From positions 101,762-165,761 of the forward strand of contig NZ_SJPV01000015.1 in NCBI RefSeq assembly GCF_007860135.1: a stretch of DNA of 64,000 bases, read 5' to 3'. The notes under the pieces were generated by a model that ran no database searches, was not told the DNA's origin, and worked only from the letters and a program-made list of their open reading frames with translations. Below are positions 55,071 to 63,884 of the stretch, in pieces; within the stretch, counting starts at the first letter, position 1; the number at the start of each line of letters is the position of its first letter. The position numbers and the translations under genes were made by a program. This stretch comes from Novipirellula artificiosorum (GTDB lineage Bacteria > Planctomycetota > Planctomycetia > Pirellulales > Pirellulaceae).

Positions 55071-58000
55071 CTACGGGCCAAGCCGAACGTACTTCGAACT
55101 CGATTTGCCGCTCGCCAACTCCGTCACCTTTACGGTCCACAGTCCCAAGTGATCATTGGCCGCAAATTCGATTGGCACGCTCAATTCGCCTCCCGCGGCG
55201 CCGTAGTAGCCACTGAACTCCGCCTCCATCCCTTCCGGATCCGATATCTGAACTTGCACCGGGATCACTGCGTCCATCGGCGTTTCGCCATCGGTAATCG
55301 AAATCCTTGCATCCATTCGTTCGCCCAAGTGCGCCGACTCTTCAAGCGAGATATCGACTCGACGGATGGGTTTCTCGGTGACCATCCATACCCGGCCTTC
55401 GCAAGGGCCAAGCGAGACGCCGCCTGTTAGACGCTCGCCCGATTTTTCCCAAAACACTTCCCGCTGGTCACAAAGATCGTAGACATGACCACTGGATTTC
55501 AACAACGACACCTTCGTGTCCGATGGAAGACCGTCCTCCATCACCAAACCAAAACCGCCAACGTAAGTACCTGGTTCTCGATGATCGTTTACAGCGAAAA
55601 CGTAGTCGGTCGATTGGTAACGTCGACATCGCGTGACAACATCGGGATTCGTTGAATCGACTTGGCGAACATATCGCGAATCTAACCATTTGCGTAGCTT
55701 CGCCGCAGCATCCTGCACTCTATCTCGATCCGCTTTCGCTTGTTTTTTTCGCTCAAATCGTGGCACCATCCAATCGAGACGAATCGCCGGACATACCTGT
55801 TTGTCGCCCACAATCAAACCACCACGTTGCTGAAACGCGTGAATCTTTTCCACGACCGACTCTGTTAAGACGTCGCAATCGGCGAGCACCAATACCTTTG
55901 CGGTGTCCAGTCCTCCTGCTAGCAACGACTCCTCATACATCACTCGGGGTTGTAATTGGGCATACATCAGAACGTGATACAGATCGCCTGCCCAGCCATT
56001 GTTCCATCCATAGGTGCCACGACGAGCGAACATTTGCGACGTAAAGCTTTCCAAAAACACGACGTCGGTATTGACGTCGGGGATTTGAGTCAACGTCGGC
56101 CCAAGCGGCTCGACGACGCTCTCGATCAACCGTTTCAACTCATGCTGGGTTGCGGGATTCGTGTAGCGATACGACGAACCCGAGTCCACATCCAGCAGCG
56201 ATTGCCAGCCGTGATACATGATCCCTTTAATCGGCCGCGATAACTTCCACCACAAAGCTTCACGCAAATGCATCGGAGCGATCGTGATATAGGCGGCTGC
56301 TGGATCTTGATCCACCCACGGTGACGACGTCCCACGCGGCGATACGTCGGGAGGTGCCGTTTGCGATCGATACCAGATCAATTGGGTCATCTTCATCACG
56401 TCTTGTGATCTGCCCCCCACTCGGGACATTTCCAGTAGTTCATCTGTGCAAAGTCCGATGCGAACTGGATCGGGGTACGAATACGTCCAATGCGACAACA
56501 CGTCCACATCCCCACCACTGCCGCTAACGCTGGGCACTCGAATGGCTGGATCATGAAACGTCCAAAAACCATCGCGTTCGATGTTCTGTTTCAGACCATC
56601 ATTCAGCTTCGAATTGGCGCGATTCCACCCGTCACCCTCTCGCCAAAACCATTTCAAGTACATCAAAATTGGATCCTCGTCATCGATCACACGATCTTCC
56701 GGGAAATCAGAAATCTTCTTGTAATCGACTCCGTTCTTGCTTGTTACCTCGCTCGGTATCGACTTCCCGGTTGCCGACAAATAGGCGGCGACTTCTTCTT
56801 TGCGAAACGAAACCTGCGACTCGCTGCGGACTTCCGTATGCAATAGCGCCGCCTCAAAGGCGGGGTGATCGCCGTACGCACGGCCAATTGCGGCACCGGT
56901 ATCAAAACAAAACTTCTGCACCGGCTCTAACAACGCGCTGACGTCTTCTCGATCGTACGGTTTGCCATTTCTGTCCATTCGCAGTAGTGTTTCCCCGGCC
57001 GGCGATGTTCGCAACCAGCGTGCGGGGGCCAGCGTTGCGATCACACCGATTTCGTTCTCCAGTGCCACGTCCAGCATTTCGCGATCCGCCTGGATCTGCG
57101 CAGCAGTGCCTGGGAGCGCGTCAGATCCTTCATTCCAAATCTTCTGGTAATCCGCTCGCAATCCTAAACAATGTGTAAACCCAATATTTTTCAAGGCAGG
57201 TATCGATTGGACGACGTTGTCGGTTCCGTTGACTCCCCACATGACGACAGGCATCCGATCGGGTAGCGGTCGCCGCACGATCGTCAACGGAAAAATCGTC
57301 GTCGTTCGATATTCGGTATTCCCTCCATCCTGTTTCTTCCCAACCATGGTAACCGCCACTTCGTAACGCCCTGGTCGAAGCGAGCAATCCACGGGAACTT
57401 CGATAGGGTGCTTTTGTCCCGAAGCAATCACGGGCAGCTTAATCGTTTCGACTTTGCCATTGGGAAACTGGATTTCAACCGAGGAGTCTGTCAGATCCGC
57501 AGGCATGAAGTTTTCGATATGGCCGCTGAAATGAGCGTCAGAATCCATGCGAAGAAATACCAGCCGCGCGCTGTCGGTCTGAAACGCAAAAGGACGAAAT
57601 TCGACTGTCCCACTGGTGATTCGGACTTCATCGATCAATCCTGGGAAACCGCTGTAAAGGGATCCGATGCGATCGCCAATCGACAGCGGACGCTGCGAAA
57701 CCGCCATGGATCCGGCACCTGGTTTGACAACTTGCCCGACTTGGGAACCATCGACGAAAAAGGAAACGACGCCGCGAGCGTCGTAGTGAAAAGCGATGTG
57801 TTGCCAACGATCTGCCGCAAAGAGTAGAGGTGGCGAGTACCAAGTTTCGGATCGCTCTCCCAAGCCGATCTCTACGGACATCCGGCGCCCATCGTCCTTG
57901 GCGTTGGTCAGCCCGAACTTCATTCCAGTAGGGTTGCCGGGGATGTACTTCGAGTCGAGCAGTACCGGCCGCAGCTTGGCAAGAAACTCATCTTCGGACT

Positions 58001-58403
58001 TTGGCTTGACCCACATCTCAACGCTAAACGGCACCGTTGGTGAAAGCACAGGCGATGATTGCACATGGATGCCGTGACTTTCGTCAACGATGGGGTATCC
58101 CGCATGACTTTCAAGGCAACCTCCGAATCGACCGTTCGCGTTGAATTCCCCACCCCGAAGGACCGCGGAATGCTGGTGCGACGATGAATCCTTTGCGAAA
58201 CTTTGCTGGTCACCATCAAACTTCCAAAGCCCCAGCACAGAGTCCGCCGTCGCGTCGTCGCCGTCATAGCCGCGATACCATTGGCTTTGCACCGGCGCTG
58301 TCGCGGAAATGGTCAACGTGAAATAGAACAACGACAAGCAAGCGGCTTGCGATCGACGAATCCAAGGGAAGGGAGTGATTTGTTTTTGAAAGAGGCGAAA
58401 CAT
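55071..58403 (-). CDS. Large exported LamG plus glycosidase-like protein
   Basis: 1110 residues from ATG 58403 (AAGG upstream), opening on a signal peptide. Residues about 40-270 form a LamG-type beta-sandwich (FSVEMWVKPKS, RWQHIAFHYDARG, IDEVRI). A beta domain follows, then a barrel-like region from about 380 (MPVVMWGVNGTD, HCLGLRADY, GVIATLAPARWLR, MYHGWQSLL) and a beta-galactosidase-trimerisation-like stretch (VLVLADCDVLTE, GGLIVGD). C-terminal beta domains complete it. No catalytic pair can be assigned with certainty. It probably acts on polysaccharide outside the cell. Confidence 0.85.
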   Translation of the reverse strand: MFRLFQKQITPFPWIRRSQAACLSLFYFTLTISATAPVQSQWYRGYDGDDATADSVLGLWKFDGDQQSFAKDSSSHQHSAVLRGGEFNANGRFGGCLESHAGYPIVDESHGIHVQSSPVLSPTVPFSVEMWVKPKSEDEFLAKLRPVLLDSKYIPGNPTGMKFGLTNAKDDGRRMSVEIGLGERSETWYSPPLLFAADRWQHIAFHYDARGVVSFFVDGSQVGQVVKPGAGSMAVSQRPLSIGDRIGSLYSGFPGLIDEVRITSGTVEFRPFAFQTDSARLVFLRMDSDAHFSGHIENFMPADLTDSSVEIQFPNGKVETIKLPVIASGQKHPIEVPVDCSLRPGRYEVAVTMVGKKQDGGNTEYRTTTIFPLTIVRRPLPDRMPVVMWGVNGTDNVVQSIPALKNIGFTHCLGLRADYQKIWNEGSDALPGTAAQIQADREMLDVALENEIGVIATLAPARWLRTSPAGETLLRMDRNGKPYDREDVSALLEPVQKFCFDTGAAIGRAYGDHPAFEAALLHTEVRSESQVSFRKEEVAAYLSATGKSIPSEVTSKNGVDYKKISDFPEDRVIDDEDPILMYLKWFWREGDGWNRANSKLNDGLKQNIERDGFWTFHDPAIRVPSVSGSGGDVDVLSHWTYSYPDPVRIGLCTDELLEMSRVGGRSQDVMKMTQLIWYRSQTAPPDVSPRGTSSPWVDQDPAAAYITIAPMHLREALWWKLSRPIKGIMYHGWQSLLDVDSGSSYRYTNPATQHELKRLIESVVEPLGPTLTQIPDVNTDVVFLESFTSQMFARRGTYGWNNGWAGDLYHVLMYAQLQPRVMYEESLLAGGLDTAKVLVLADCDVLTESVVEKIHAFQQRGGLIVGDKQVCPAIRLDWMVPRFERKKQAKADRDRVQDAAAKLRKWLDSRYVRQVDSTNPDVVTRCRRYQSTDYVFAVNDHREPGTYVGGFGLVMEDGLPSDTKVSLLKSSGHVYDLCDQREVFWEKSGERLTGGVSLGPCEGRVWMVTEKPIRRVDISLEESAHLGERMDARISITDGETPMDAVIPVQVQISDPEGMEAEFSGYYGAAGGELSVPIEFAANDHLGLWTVKVTELASGKSSSKYVRLGP

Positions 58404-58808
58404 AACCTTGGATTTTTCGTGCTTGAGGGGAGAGACAACACCTTGGTAGGTACGACAACAGCACCGCCATTCTACGACAAGAGTTTTTACCATGCAGGGA
58501 TGGCTCCGTTAGGAAAGTACACGAGAGAGAAACAAACGGTACTCAATAGACGGGGCCATCTGGGTGTTTCCACGGTCGTCCCTTTCCAACCCGACCTGGT
58601 GGATTTTTCAAGGCATGCTCCCTCGTCCACAACGGGTTCCGGTGTGTTTCGAAGGTGACAACGTATAGAATGATTCGCTTCTCGCTTTGCGGTAATGCGA
58701 AAACCTAGCTGGACAGCGCCGCTCAGTCCGATATTGATTCGGAAAATTGCGGTAAATCGCCCACGAAGTGACGCTGTCCAGCTAGCCTTCAATTAAAGGT
58801 GGAATCCC
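58404..58808. other. Divergent intergenic region with repeat element
   Basis: 405 bp between divergent genes. It contains the 70-bp repeat and inverted repeat described separately. A short frame over 58487-58792 is not convincing. Confidence 0.5.
58705..58787 (+). repeat. 70-bp intergenic repeat, copy A, with inverted-repeat ends
   Basis: 58718-58787 matches 21067-21136. In this copy, CTAGCTGGACAGCG (from 58705) pairs with the arm 58767-58785, 17 of 19 positions. It ends 22 bp before the PhoD start and overlaps the likely promoter or leader. Confidence 0.8.
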
Positions 58809-59885
58809 ATGCGACTAGCACTAGCCATGATTGTTTTTTTGCTCACACAGGTTGAGGTGTTGAGTCAGCATCTCGACTTACTGCCGCTCGATCACTCTAG
58901 GCCTCTCACCAAGATTGCGCTCGGTTCGTGTGCGCGTGAAGGTCAGTCTCAACCCATTTGGGAGGCTGTTGCCGATTCGCGGCCTGATCTGTTCGTCTTT
59001 CTCGGTGACAATATCTACGCCGACACGACGGACATGAAGGTGATGAAAAGGAAGTATGGATTATTAGCGGCTGACCAAGGATTTCAGCGCGTGACACGGA
59101 CTTGCCCCATACTGGCGACTTGGGATGACCACGACTATGGTGCCGACGATTCCGGCGAGGAGTATCCCAAAAAGATTGAATCGCAACAGGTCTTCCTCGA
59201 CTTCTTTGGCGAACCAGCGAATTCGAATCGACGCCGCACGCCTGGAATTTACGACGCAAAGATCGTCGGGCCACCTGGAAAGCGAGTGCAAGTCATTCTG
59301 CTCGATACACGATACTTTCGTGGCCCATTGAAGCTCAAGCCAAGAGAACCCGGCGAGAAACGCGGTGACCGGTATCTGCCGAACCCAGACGCTGCAGTCA
59401 CGATGCTGGGTGACGCCCAATGGACGTGGCTAGAAGAACAGCTCCGCAAACCCGCTGGAGTGCGAATCATTGCATCGAGCATCCAAGTGATCAATGAAGA
59501 TCACGACTCAGAGCACTGGTCGCAATTGCCGCACGAGCGCGAACGATTGTTCAAACTGATCCGCGATACCGAGGCGGCTGGTGTTGTCTTCATCAGCGGC
59601 GACGTCCATCGGGGGGAATTATCAACGATGGACGGCGGCGTGGGCTACCCGCTGTTCGATCTGACCTCAAGTGGCTTGAATCGAGGCTTTCCATCATGGC
59701 GATTTGAACGACCAAACCGACATCGCATGGGAACGCTGGAATGGGGAAACAACTTTGGCATGATCGTCTTGGAGTGGGATCAACCCGAAGCTCGAATCAG
59801 GCTGCAGATTCGAGATGAGGCTGGTGATATCATGATCCAACGCAAAATCGAGATCGCCACCTTGCAGCCAGGGATCCTTCCTTAA
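58809..59885 (+). CDS. PhoD-like metallophosphatase, exported
   Basis: 358 residues with a signal peptide (ALAMIVFLLTQVEVLS). Metal-site motifs follow the PhoD order: ALGSCAREG, FVFLGDNIYAD, ATWDDHDYGADD, VFISGDVHRGEL. The family cleaves phosphate mono- and diesters, with Fe3+ and Ca2+ in characterised members. Bases 59676-59707 and the last codons also occur, decayed, at 62064-62125. Its position next to the polysaccharide genes may be chance. Confidence 0.93.
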   Translation: MRLALAMIVFLLTQVEVLSQHLDLLPLDHSRPLTKIALGSCAREGQSQPIWEAVADSRPDLFVFLGDNIYADTTDMKVMKRKYGLLAADQGFQRVTRTCPILATWDDHDYGADDSGEEYPKKIESQQVFLDFFGEPANSNRRRTPGIYDAKIVGPPGKRVQVILLDTRYFRGPLKLKPREPGEKRGDRYLPNPDAAVTMLGDAQWTWLEEQLRKPAGVRIIASSIQVINEDHDSEHWSQLPHERERLFKLIRDTEAAGVVFISGDVHRGELSTMDGGVGYPLFDLTSSGLNRGFPSWRFERPNRHRMGTLEWGNNFGMIVLEWDQPEARIRLQIRDEAGDIMIQRKIEIATLQPGILP

Positions 59886-60076
59886 TCATGACGACCCCGC
59901 AACCGTGCTCACCGCGTTTGGTGCTATTTTGCTTACACGATTTCGCTACAATGGTTGGGAAAATTTCCAAAGACCTTGGCAAAGTCTGAACCTCGCGATC
60001 ACTATCACGCGGGTAGTGAAAATCGGGCAATTTGGCACATGTCGATTTCATCAAACGACGAGATTCGTTCAAAAGC

Positions 60077-62017
60077 ATGGATTCTGTAACTGGTTGCAAA
60101 CCAATTCGAGTCGGCGTACTGCTAGATGACCTGAAGATCAGTAACTGGCAAGTGCAGGTTCTTCGCAGTGTTTTGGAATGCCGGCACGCATCGCTTGTCG
60201 TCATTGTTCTGAATGGTTCCACCTCCTCGGCTCCCGCCGATGCTGTGGGGATCAAAGGCCGACTTGCGAATTATCTCAAGTTCCTTTGTCAAATCCCATT
60301 TAACCAAGACCATCTTTTTGAGCAGTATGCTCATGAAGATCGTCAGTATTTCGGCAATGCCCCCGATGCTTTCGAATTGATCGATGTCTCCGAGTTGGTT
60401 GCTGACATACCCACTTTGAGCGTTTTCCCATCGCAAAAACGGTATGTGGACCGAATTGACCAGAAAGACGTAGACTGCCTCATGGCCCATTCCCCGGATG
60501 TCCTCCTACGGTTTGGGTTCCGAATTCTCAAGGGGCCTATTTTGGAGGCTCCCGAGTATGGGGTCTGGTCTTATCACCATGGCGACACCCAATATCGCGG
60601 AGGTCCCGCCTGCTTTTGGGAAATGGTGGACGACCGTCCGGTTACCGGCGCCATTCTACAAGTTTTGAATGACAAGCTTGACGCTGGGCTTGTGCTGTAT
60701 CGAAGTTTTTCGTCAACCAAGAACCACTCGCTTTTCGAGAATCGCAATCAGCTCTATTGGAAAACGGCATCGTTCGTTCAGCGTGTACTCAACGACGTGG
60801 CGCATCGTGGATGGGATCTGGTCAAGGAGGAAGCCGAGAGTCGAAGACGCGAGGCCAGCATTGGCGAGATTCGACGAACCCCATCCGGGAAGGAGGTTTA
60901 CGAATACCTAAAGTTGAGAAAGAAGCGAATCTGCCAATTCCCGAAGCAATATGTTGAGCAGTGGAGTATCCTCTTAGGGCAGCATTCCCTAGCTGGGCAG
61001 AGCGACTTTATGGGCGGCGAGATGCTCAGCCCGAGCTTGATGCGGCAAGAGATTGCGGCAAGTCCCCCACAAGGTGATGCTGTTCCGCTAGATTCCGGCA
61101 AACACATGGTAAGGCCGGAGTCTTTGACGGCGATTCCCAACCCCGATGGTCATTTTTGGGCTGATCCATTTCTCTTCGAAAGAAACGGGAAGACTTGGTT
61201 ATTTTTTGAGGACTATGACTATGCGGAGAGGCGAGGAGCGATCGGTTGTGTGGAGGTCCATGCTGGACGTACGTTAGGGCCATCTTTTACCGCTCTTGAA
61301 AGGCCGTACCACCTGTCCGGTCCGTTCATCTTGCAATGGAAGAATGATCTCTTCATGATTCCGGAAACTGCCGCCAAATTGTGCGTCGAAGCCTATCGTT
61401 GCGTTTCGTTTCCGGATAAGTGGGAGTATCACGGCACTCTACTGGAGGAGATCTCGGCAGTGGATCCGAAAATACATGTAGACGACGGTCGGCTGTGGCT
61501 GTTTGTGAATGTTGCCGAGCGCGGTGCTTCTACGTGGGATGAACTGTGTCTTTTCTATGCCGATGACCTGATGGGTCCATGGGTGCCACATGTGGGAAAC
61601 CCCGTGGTTTCTGATGCGAGGTACGCTCGTCCGGCAGGAGCATTATTCATGATCGGTGACTGCCTCATCCGGCCATCGCAGGATTGTTCCGGTAGTTACG
61701 GACGTGCTCTGAACTTCTTTGAAGTCACGCAGTTGAATAGGGACAAGTATCAGGAGCGATTGGTGGATCGGCTAGAACCGGAGGTGTTAGCAGTCGACGG
61801 TGTTCACTCCTATGCTGCGGCTGTAGACCATGTGGCTGTTGATCGAAAGCAGATCGTACCGTCAGATTCGCCGTGGGCTTACAAGCGGATGATGACCTAT
61901 CCCTTTCCTCCCTTGCTGTGGAGGACCAAACACCTTTTCCATCCGCTAAGCAAGGTGGAAAAAATCGTCGTTCGGATAGCAAAGGTATTCCGAAGTATTC
62001 TGCGTTCCTTGAGTTGA
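60077..62017 (+). CDS. Formyltransferase-like domain fused to glycan-transferase-like (GINT1-type) domain
   Basis: 646 residues from ATG 60077; the TTG at 60032 is less likely. No signal peptide. The N-terminal half resembles the methionyl-tRNA formyltransferase fold: DVLLRFGFRILKG, SYHHGDTQYRGG (for NVHxSLLPxYRG) and LDAG. The catalytic Asn is replaced, while His and Asp positions remain. From about 350 the protein (HFWADPFLFERNGKTWLFFEDYDY, FMIPETA, WLFVN) resembles the five-blade-like N-domain of glucosamine inositolphosphorylceramide transferases and GH43-type folds. A role in sugar modification of surface glycans is inferred. Confidence 0.8.
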   Translation: MDSVTGCKPIRVGVLLDDLKISNWQVQVLRSVLECRHASLVVIVLNGSTSSAPADAVGIKGRLANYLKFLCQIPFNQDHLFEQYAHEDRQYFGNAPDAFELIDVSELVADIPTLSVFPSQKRYVDRIDQKDVDCLMAHSPDVLLRFGFRILKGPILEAPEYGVWSYHHGDTQYRGGPACFWEMVDDRPVTGAILQVLNDKLDAGLVLYRSFSSTKNHSLFENRNQLYWKTASFVQRVLNDVAHRGWDLVKEEAESRRREASIGEIRRTPSGKEVYEYLKLRKKRICQFPKQYVEQWSILLGQHSLAGQSDFMGGEMLSPSLMRQEIAASPPQGDAVPLDSGKHMVRPESLTAIPNPDGHFWADPFLFERNGKTWLFFEDYDYAERRGAIGCVEVHAGRTLGPSFTALERPYHLSGPFILQWKNDLFMIPETAAKLCVEAYRCVSFPDKWEYHGTLLEEISAVDPKIHVDDGRLWLFVNVAERGASTWDELCLFYADDLMGPWVPHVGNPVVSDARYARPAGALFMIGDCLIRPSQDCSGSYGRALNFFEVTQLNRDKYQERLVDRLEPEVLAVDGVHSYAAAVDHVAVDRKQIVPSDSPWAYKRMMTYPFPPLLWRTKHLFHPLSKVEKIVVRIAKVFRSILRSLS

Positions 62018-62060
62018 AATGATCAGACGCGTTAAGGCTACATCGACTGCGTGCGAAAGC

Positions 62061-62125
62061 AGCCTGAATCGCGGATTTCCATCATGGCGATTTGAGCATC
62101 CGATGCGACGTTGCAGCCCGGCGTC
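62061..62125 (+). pseudogene. Remnant of a second PhoD gene 3' end
   Basis: Bases 62064-62095 match 59676-59707 of the PhoD gene at 29 of 32 positions and read LNRGFPSWRFE. After a deletion and frame change, ATLQPG at about 62105-62122 matches the very end of PhoD (ATLQPGILP). The rest of the gap 62018-62278 shows no coding signal. A duplicate or related gene was probably deleted here. Confidence 0.6.
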
Positions 62126-62278
62126 ATTGCTCTAGCGGCAGGAATGCCGCGATCATGTTACATTAACTCAGAGCGTCGAGCACATCGATGATATTCCTTA
62201 CGGCGTGAGGAATGATAATCAACAACCAGCCCGATCCATTCCTTTGTGGATGCGAGCAGAATATGGAAAGAGAGCCGA

Positions 62279-63166
62279 ATGATGAATAACCGACGAGAGT
62301 TCCTACTGGCAGCATCAAGCTTCGTGGCCGCACCATTAGTAGCCCATGCCGCAACGCCACAGCAATCGAAGCAACCGTTTTGCGTGTTCACCAAGCCATT
62401 CAACTCACTGTCGTTTGACGAATTGGCGGAACGCATCGCTGAGTTAGGGTTCGACGGCATCGAGGCACCGATCCGTCGCGGGGGACATGTTGATCCCGTC
62501 AAGGTCGAAGACGAATTGCCGAAACTGGTTGAGGCTCTTCGTCAACGCGATCTCGAGATTACCGTCATGACGTCCGATCTGAATGATCCCAATGATCCCG
62601 TTACGACGCGAGTCTTACGGACTGCGGCGTCGCTTGGAATCAAGCGTTACCGAATGCAGTATTTTAAGTACAACTTGAACACCAGCGTGCTCGACCAAAT
62701 CGCGGAGTGGAAGCCACAATTGCGAGACTTGGCGGCAATCAACCATGATCTTGGAATTCAGGGCCTGTATCAAAACCATGCCGGTACCAACTACATGGGC
62801 GCGCCTTTGTGGGATCTCCGACTCGCGTTGGAAGGAATCTCGGCGGATGACATCGGCGTTGCCTATGATATTCGGCATGCGACGGCCGAAGGGGGAGCGA
62901 GCTGGCCGGCTACGTTCAACATGATCCGACCGTTGATCAAGACCGTTTACGTCAAAGACTTTGCATGGGGAGACAACGGTACGATCAACACGCCGCTTGG
63001 CGAAGGACGCGTTGATGCCAAGTTCTTTAAAATGTTGCGAGACAGTGGATTCAACGGGCCGATCTCTTTGCACGAAGAGTATCTCGATCACCGAGTCCCT
63101 GAACTCGTCCCAGAGCATCTAGCGGCAATCAAGAAAGATTTTGAAACGCTCAAGCAATGGATGTAA
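62279..63166 (+). CDS. Sugar phosphate isomerase/epimerase-like TIM-barrel protein, Tat-exported
   Basis: 295 residues from ATG 62279 (second ATG adjacent), with GAAAGAGAG just upstream. It opens on a Tat signal (NNRREFLLAASSFVAAP). Barrel strands and likely metal ligands: IEAPIRRGGHVDP, LGIQGLYQNHAG (Gln-His region), IGVAYDIRHATAEGG, KTVYVKDFAWG, PISLHEEYL. It resembles the product at 39696 in plan but not closely in sequence. Substrate unknown. No operon partner seen. Confidence 0.9.
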   Translation: MMNNRREFLLAASSFVAAPLVAHAATPQQSKQPFCVFTKPFNSLSFDELAERIAELGFDGIEAPIRRGGHVDPVKVEDELPKLVEALRQRDLEITVMTSDLNDPNDPVTTRVLRTAASLGIKRYRMQYFKYNLNTSVLDQIAEWKPQLRDLAAINHDLGIQGLYQNHAGTNYMGAPLWDLRLALEGISADDIGVAYDIRHATAEGGASWPATFNMIRPLIKTVYVKDFAWGDNGTINTPLGEGRVDAKFFKMLRDSGFNGPISLHEEYLDHRVPELVPEHLAAIKKDFETLKQWM

Positions 63167-63502
63167 GCGATCCTGGTCTCGCGCGTCCAAACGCAAGGTC
63201 ATGTCGTCAATCGAAAATTCCGTCACGCCTTCGTCCCAGCGAGACTTGGCCAGAGGGCTTTCATAGGTCGCGTATCGGTTCAGTGCAAAAGGCACGGAAT
63301 TGACCGTTGCCTTGACGTGACCTCTTGCGATTGTGTTAACCAACATTGAGTTGAAATGGGAAGCGTATGCCACGTTGTATTTGATTGCTTGATCCTCTAT
63401 CCATTCGCAACGAAAACTGTTTTTAAAGCATTTTGAAGAATGATGTGGGATGTAGGGCCGGTTCCTACCGGCCGATTCGAATTCGTCCGGTGGGAACCGA
63501 AC
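63167..63502. other. Intergenic gap with inverted repeat
   Basis: 336 bp. A minus frame over 63119-63373 (84 residues) overlaps the previous gene's end and has no clear start, so I do not call it. The strong inverted repeat at 63451-63507 lies at the right end. Confidence 0.4.
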
Positions 63503-63507
63503 CTACA
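63451..63507. repeat. Inverted repeat next to small ORF
   Basis: The arm 63451-63471 (TGTAGGGCCGGTTCCTACCG, G) pairs with 63487-63507 at 18 of 21 positions, loop 15 nt. It covers the end of the small minus-strand ORF, whose stop codon lies in the right arm, so it may act as terminator or have been inserted there. Confidence 0.65.
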
Positions 63508-63814
63508 TGATCTGGGGCACCACGAAAGGCTCGCGACCGGTGCGCCGCGAAAGCTGGTTCGCCTCCTCCGCGAACGGGCCGACAAACTCCTCGCGGTCTA
63601 CATCCAGATTCAACGATGGACCAAGCGTCATTGGCGTGCTGCGGAGATCAATGCCGTTCTCATCGAGGTAGGCTTGGCAGCGCTCGAAGGCATCTGTCAA
63701 TTCCTTGTTGGCTCCATTCAAAGCGACCCAAAGCCGACCGATCCGACGTTCACGACGCGACTCAACCTTGTACCACAGCAATTGTAGCGTGTGGTGATCG
63801 CCGATAGTTAGCAT
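63503..63814 (-). CDS. Small hypothetical protein or truncated gene
   Basis: 103 residues with plausible composition and helical pattern (LWYKVESRRERRIGRLWVAL, LTDAFERCQAYLDENGID), no signal and no membrane segment. Family not recognised. The stop codon falls in an inverted repeat, so the natural C-terminus may have been lost. A shadow origin is possible, but no competing frame is better. Confidence 0.45.
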   Translation of the reverse strand: MLTIGDHHTLQLLWYKVESRRERRIGRLWVALNGANKELTDAFERCQAYLDENGIDLRSTPMTLGPSLNLDVDREEFVGPFAEEANQLSRRTGREPFVVPQIM

Positions 63815-63835
63815 CGCGGGATCAATAACTAACGC

Positions 63836-63884
63836 GTGGACGAGGCCACGAGTCCTGCAACACGGGACTCGTGGCCTCGTCCAC
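63836..63884. terminator. Perfect 20-bp hairpin
   Basis: GTGGACGAGGCCACGAGTCC (63836-63855) is an exact reverse complement of 63865-63884, loop 9 nt. It lies upstream of the small minus-strand ORF. No T-run follows; it may be a dispersed palindromic element or the terminator of a gene beyond the window. The remaining bases to 64000 show no gene. Confidence 0.65.

Noticed and set aside
63119..63373. 84-residue minus-strand frame
   Set aside because: Overlaps the end of the isomerase gene and has only a weak alternative start; protein character is doubtful.
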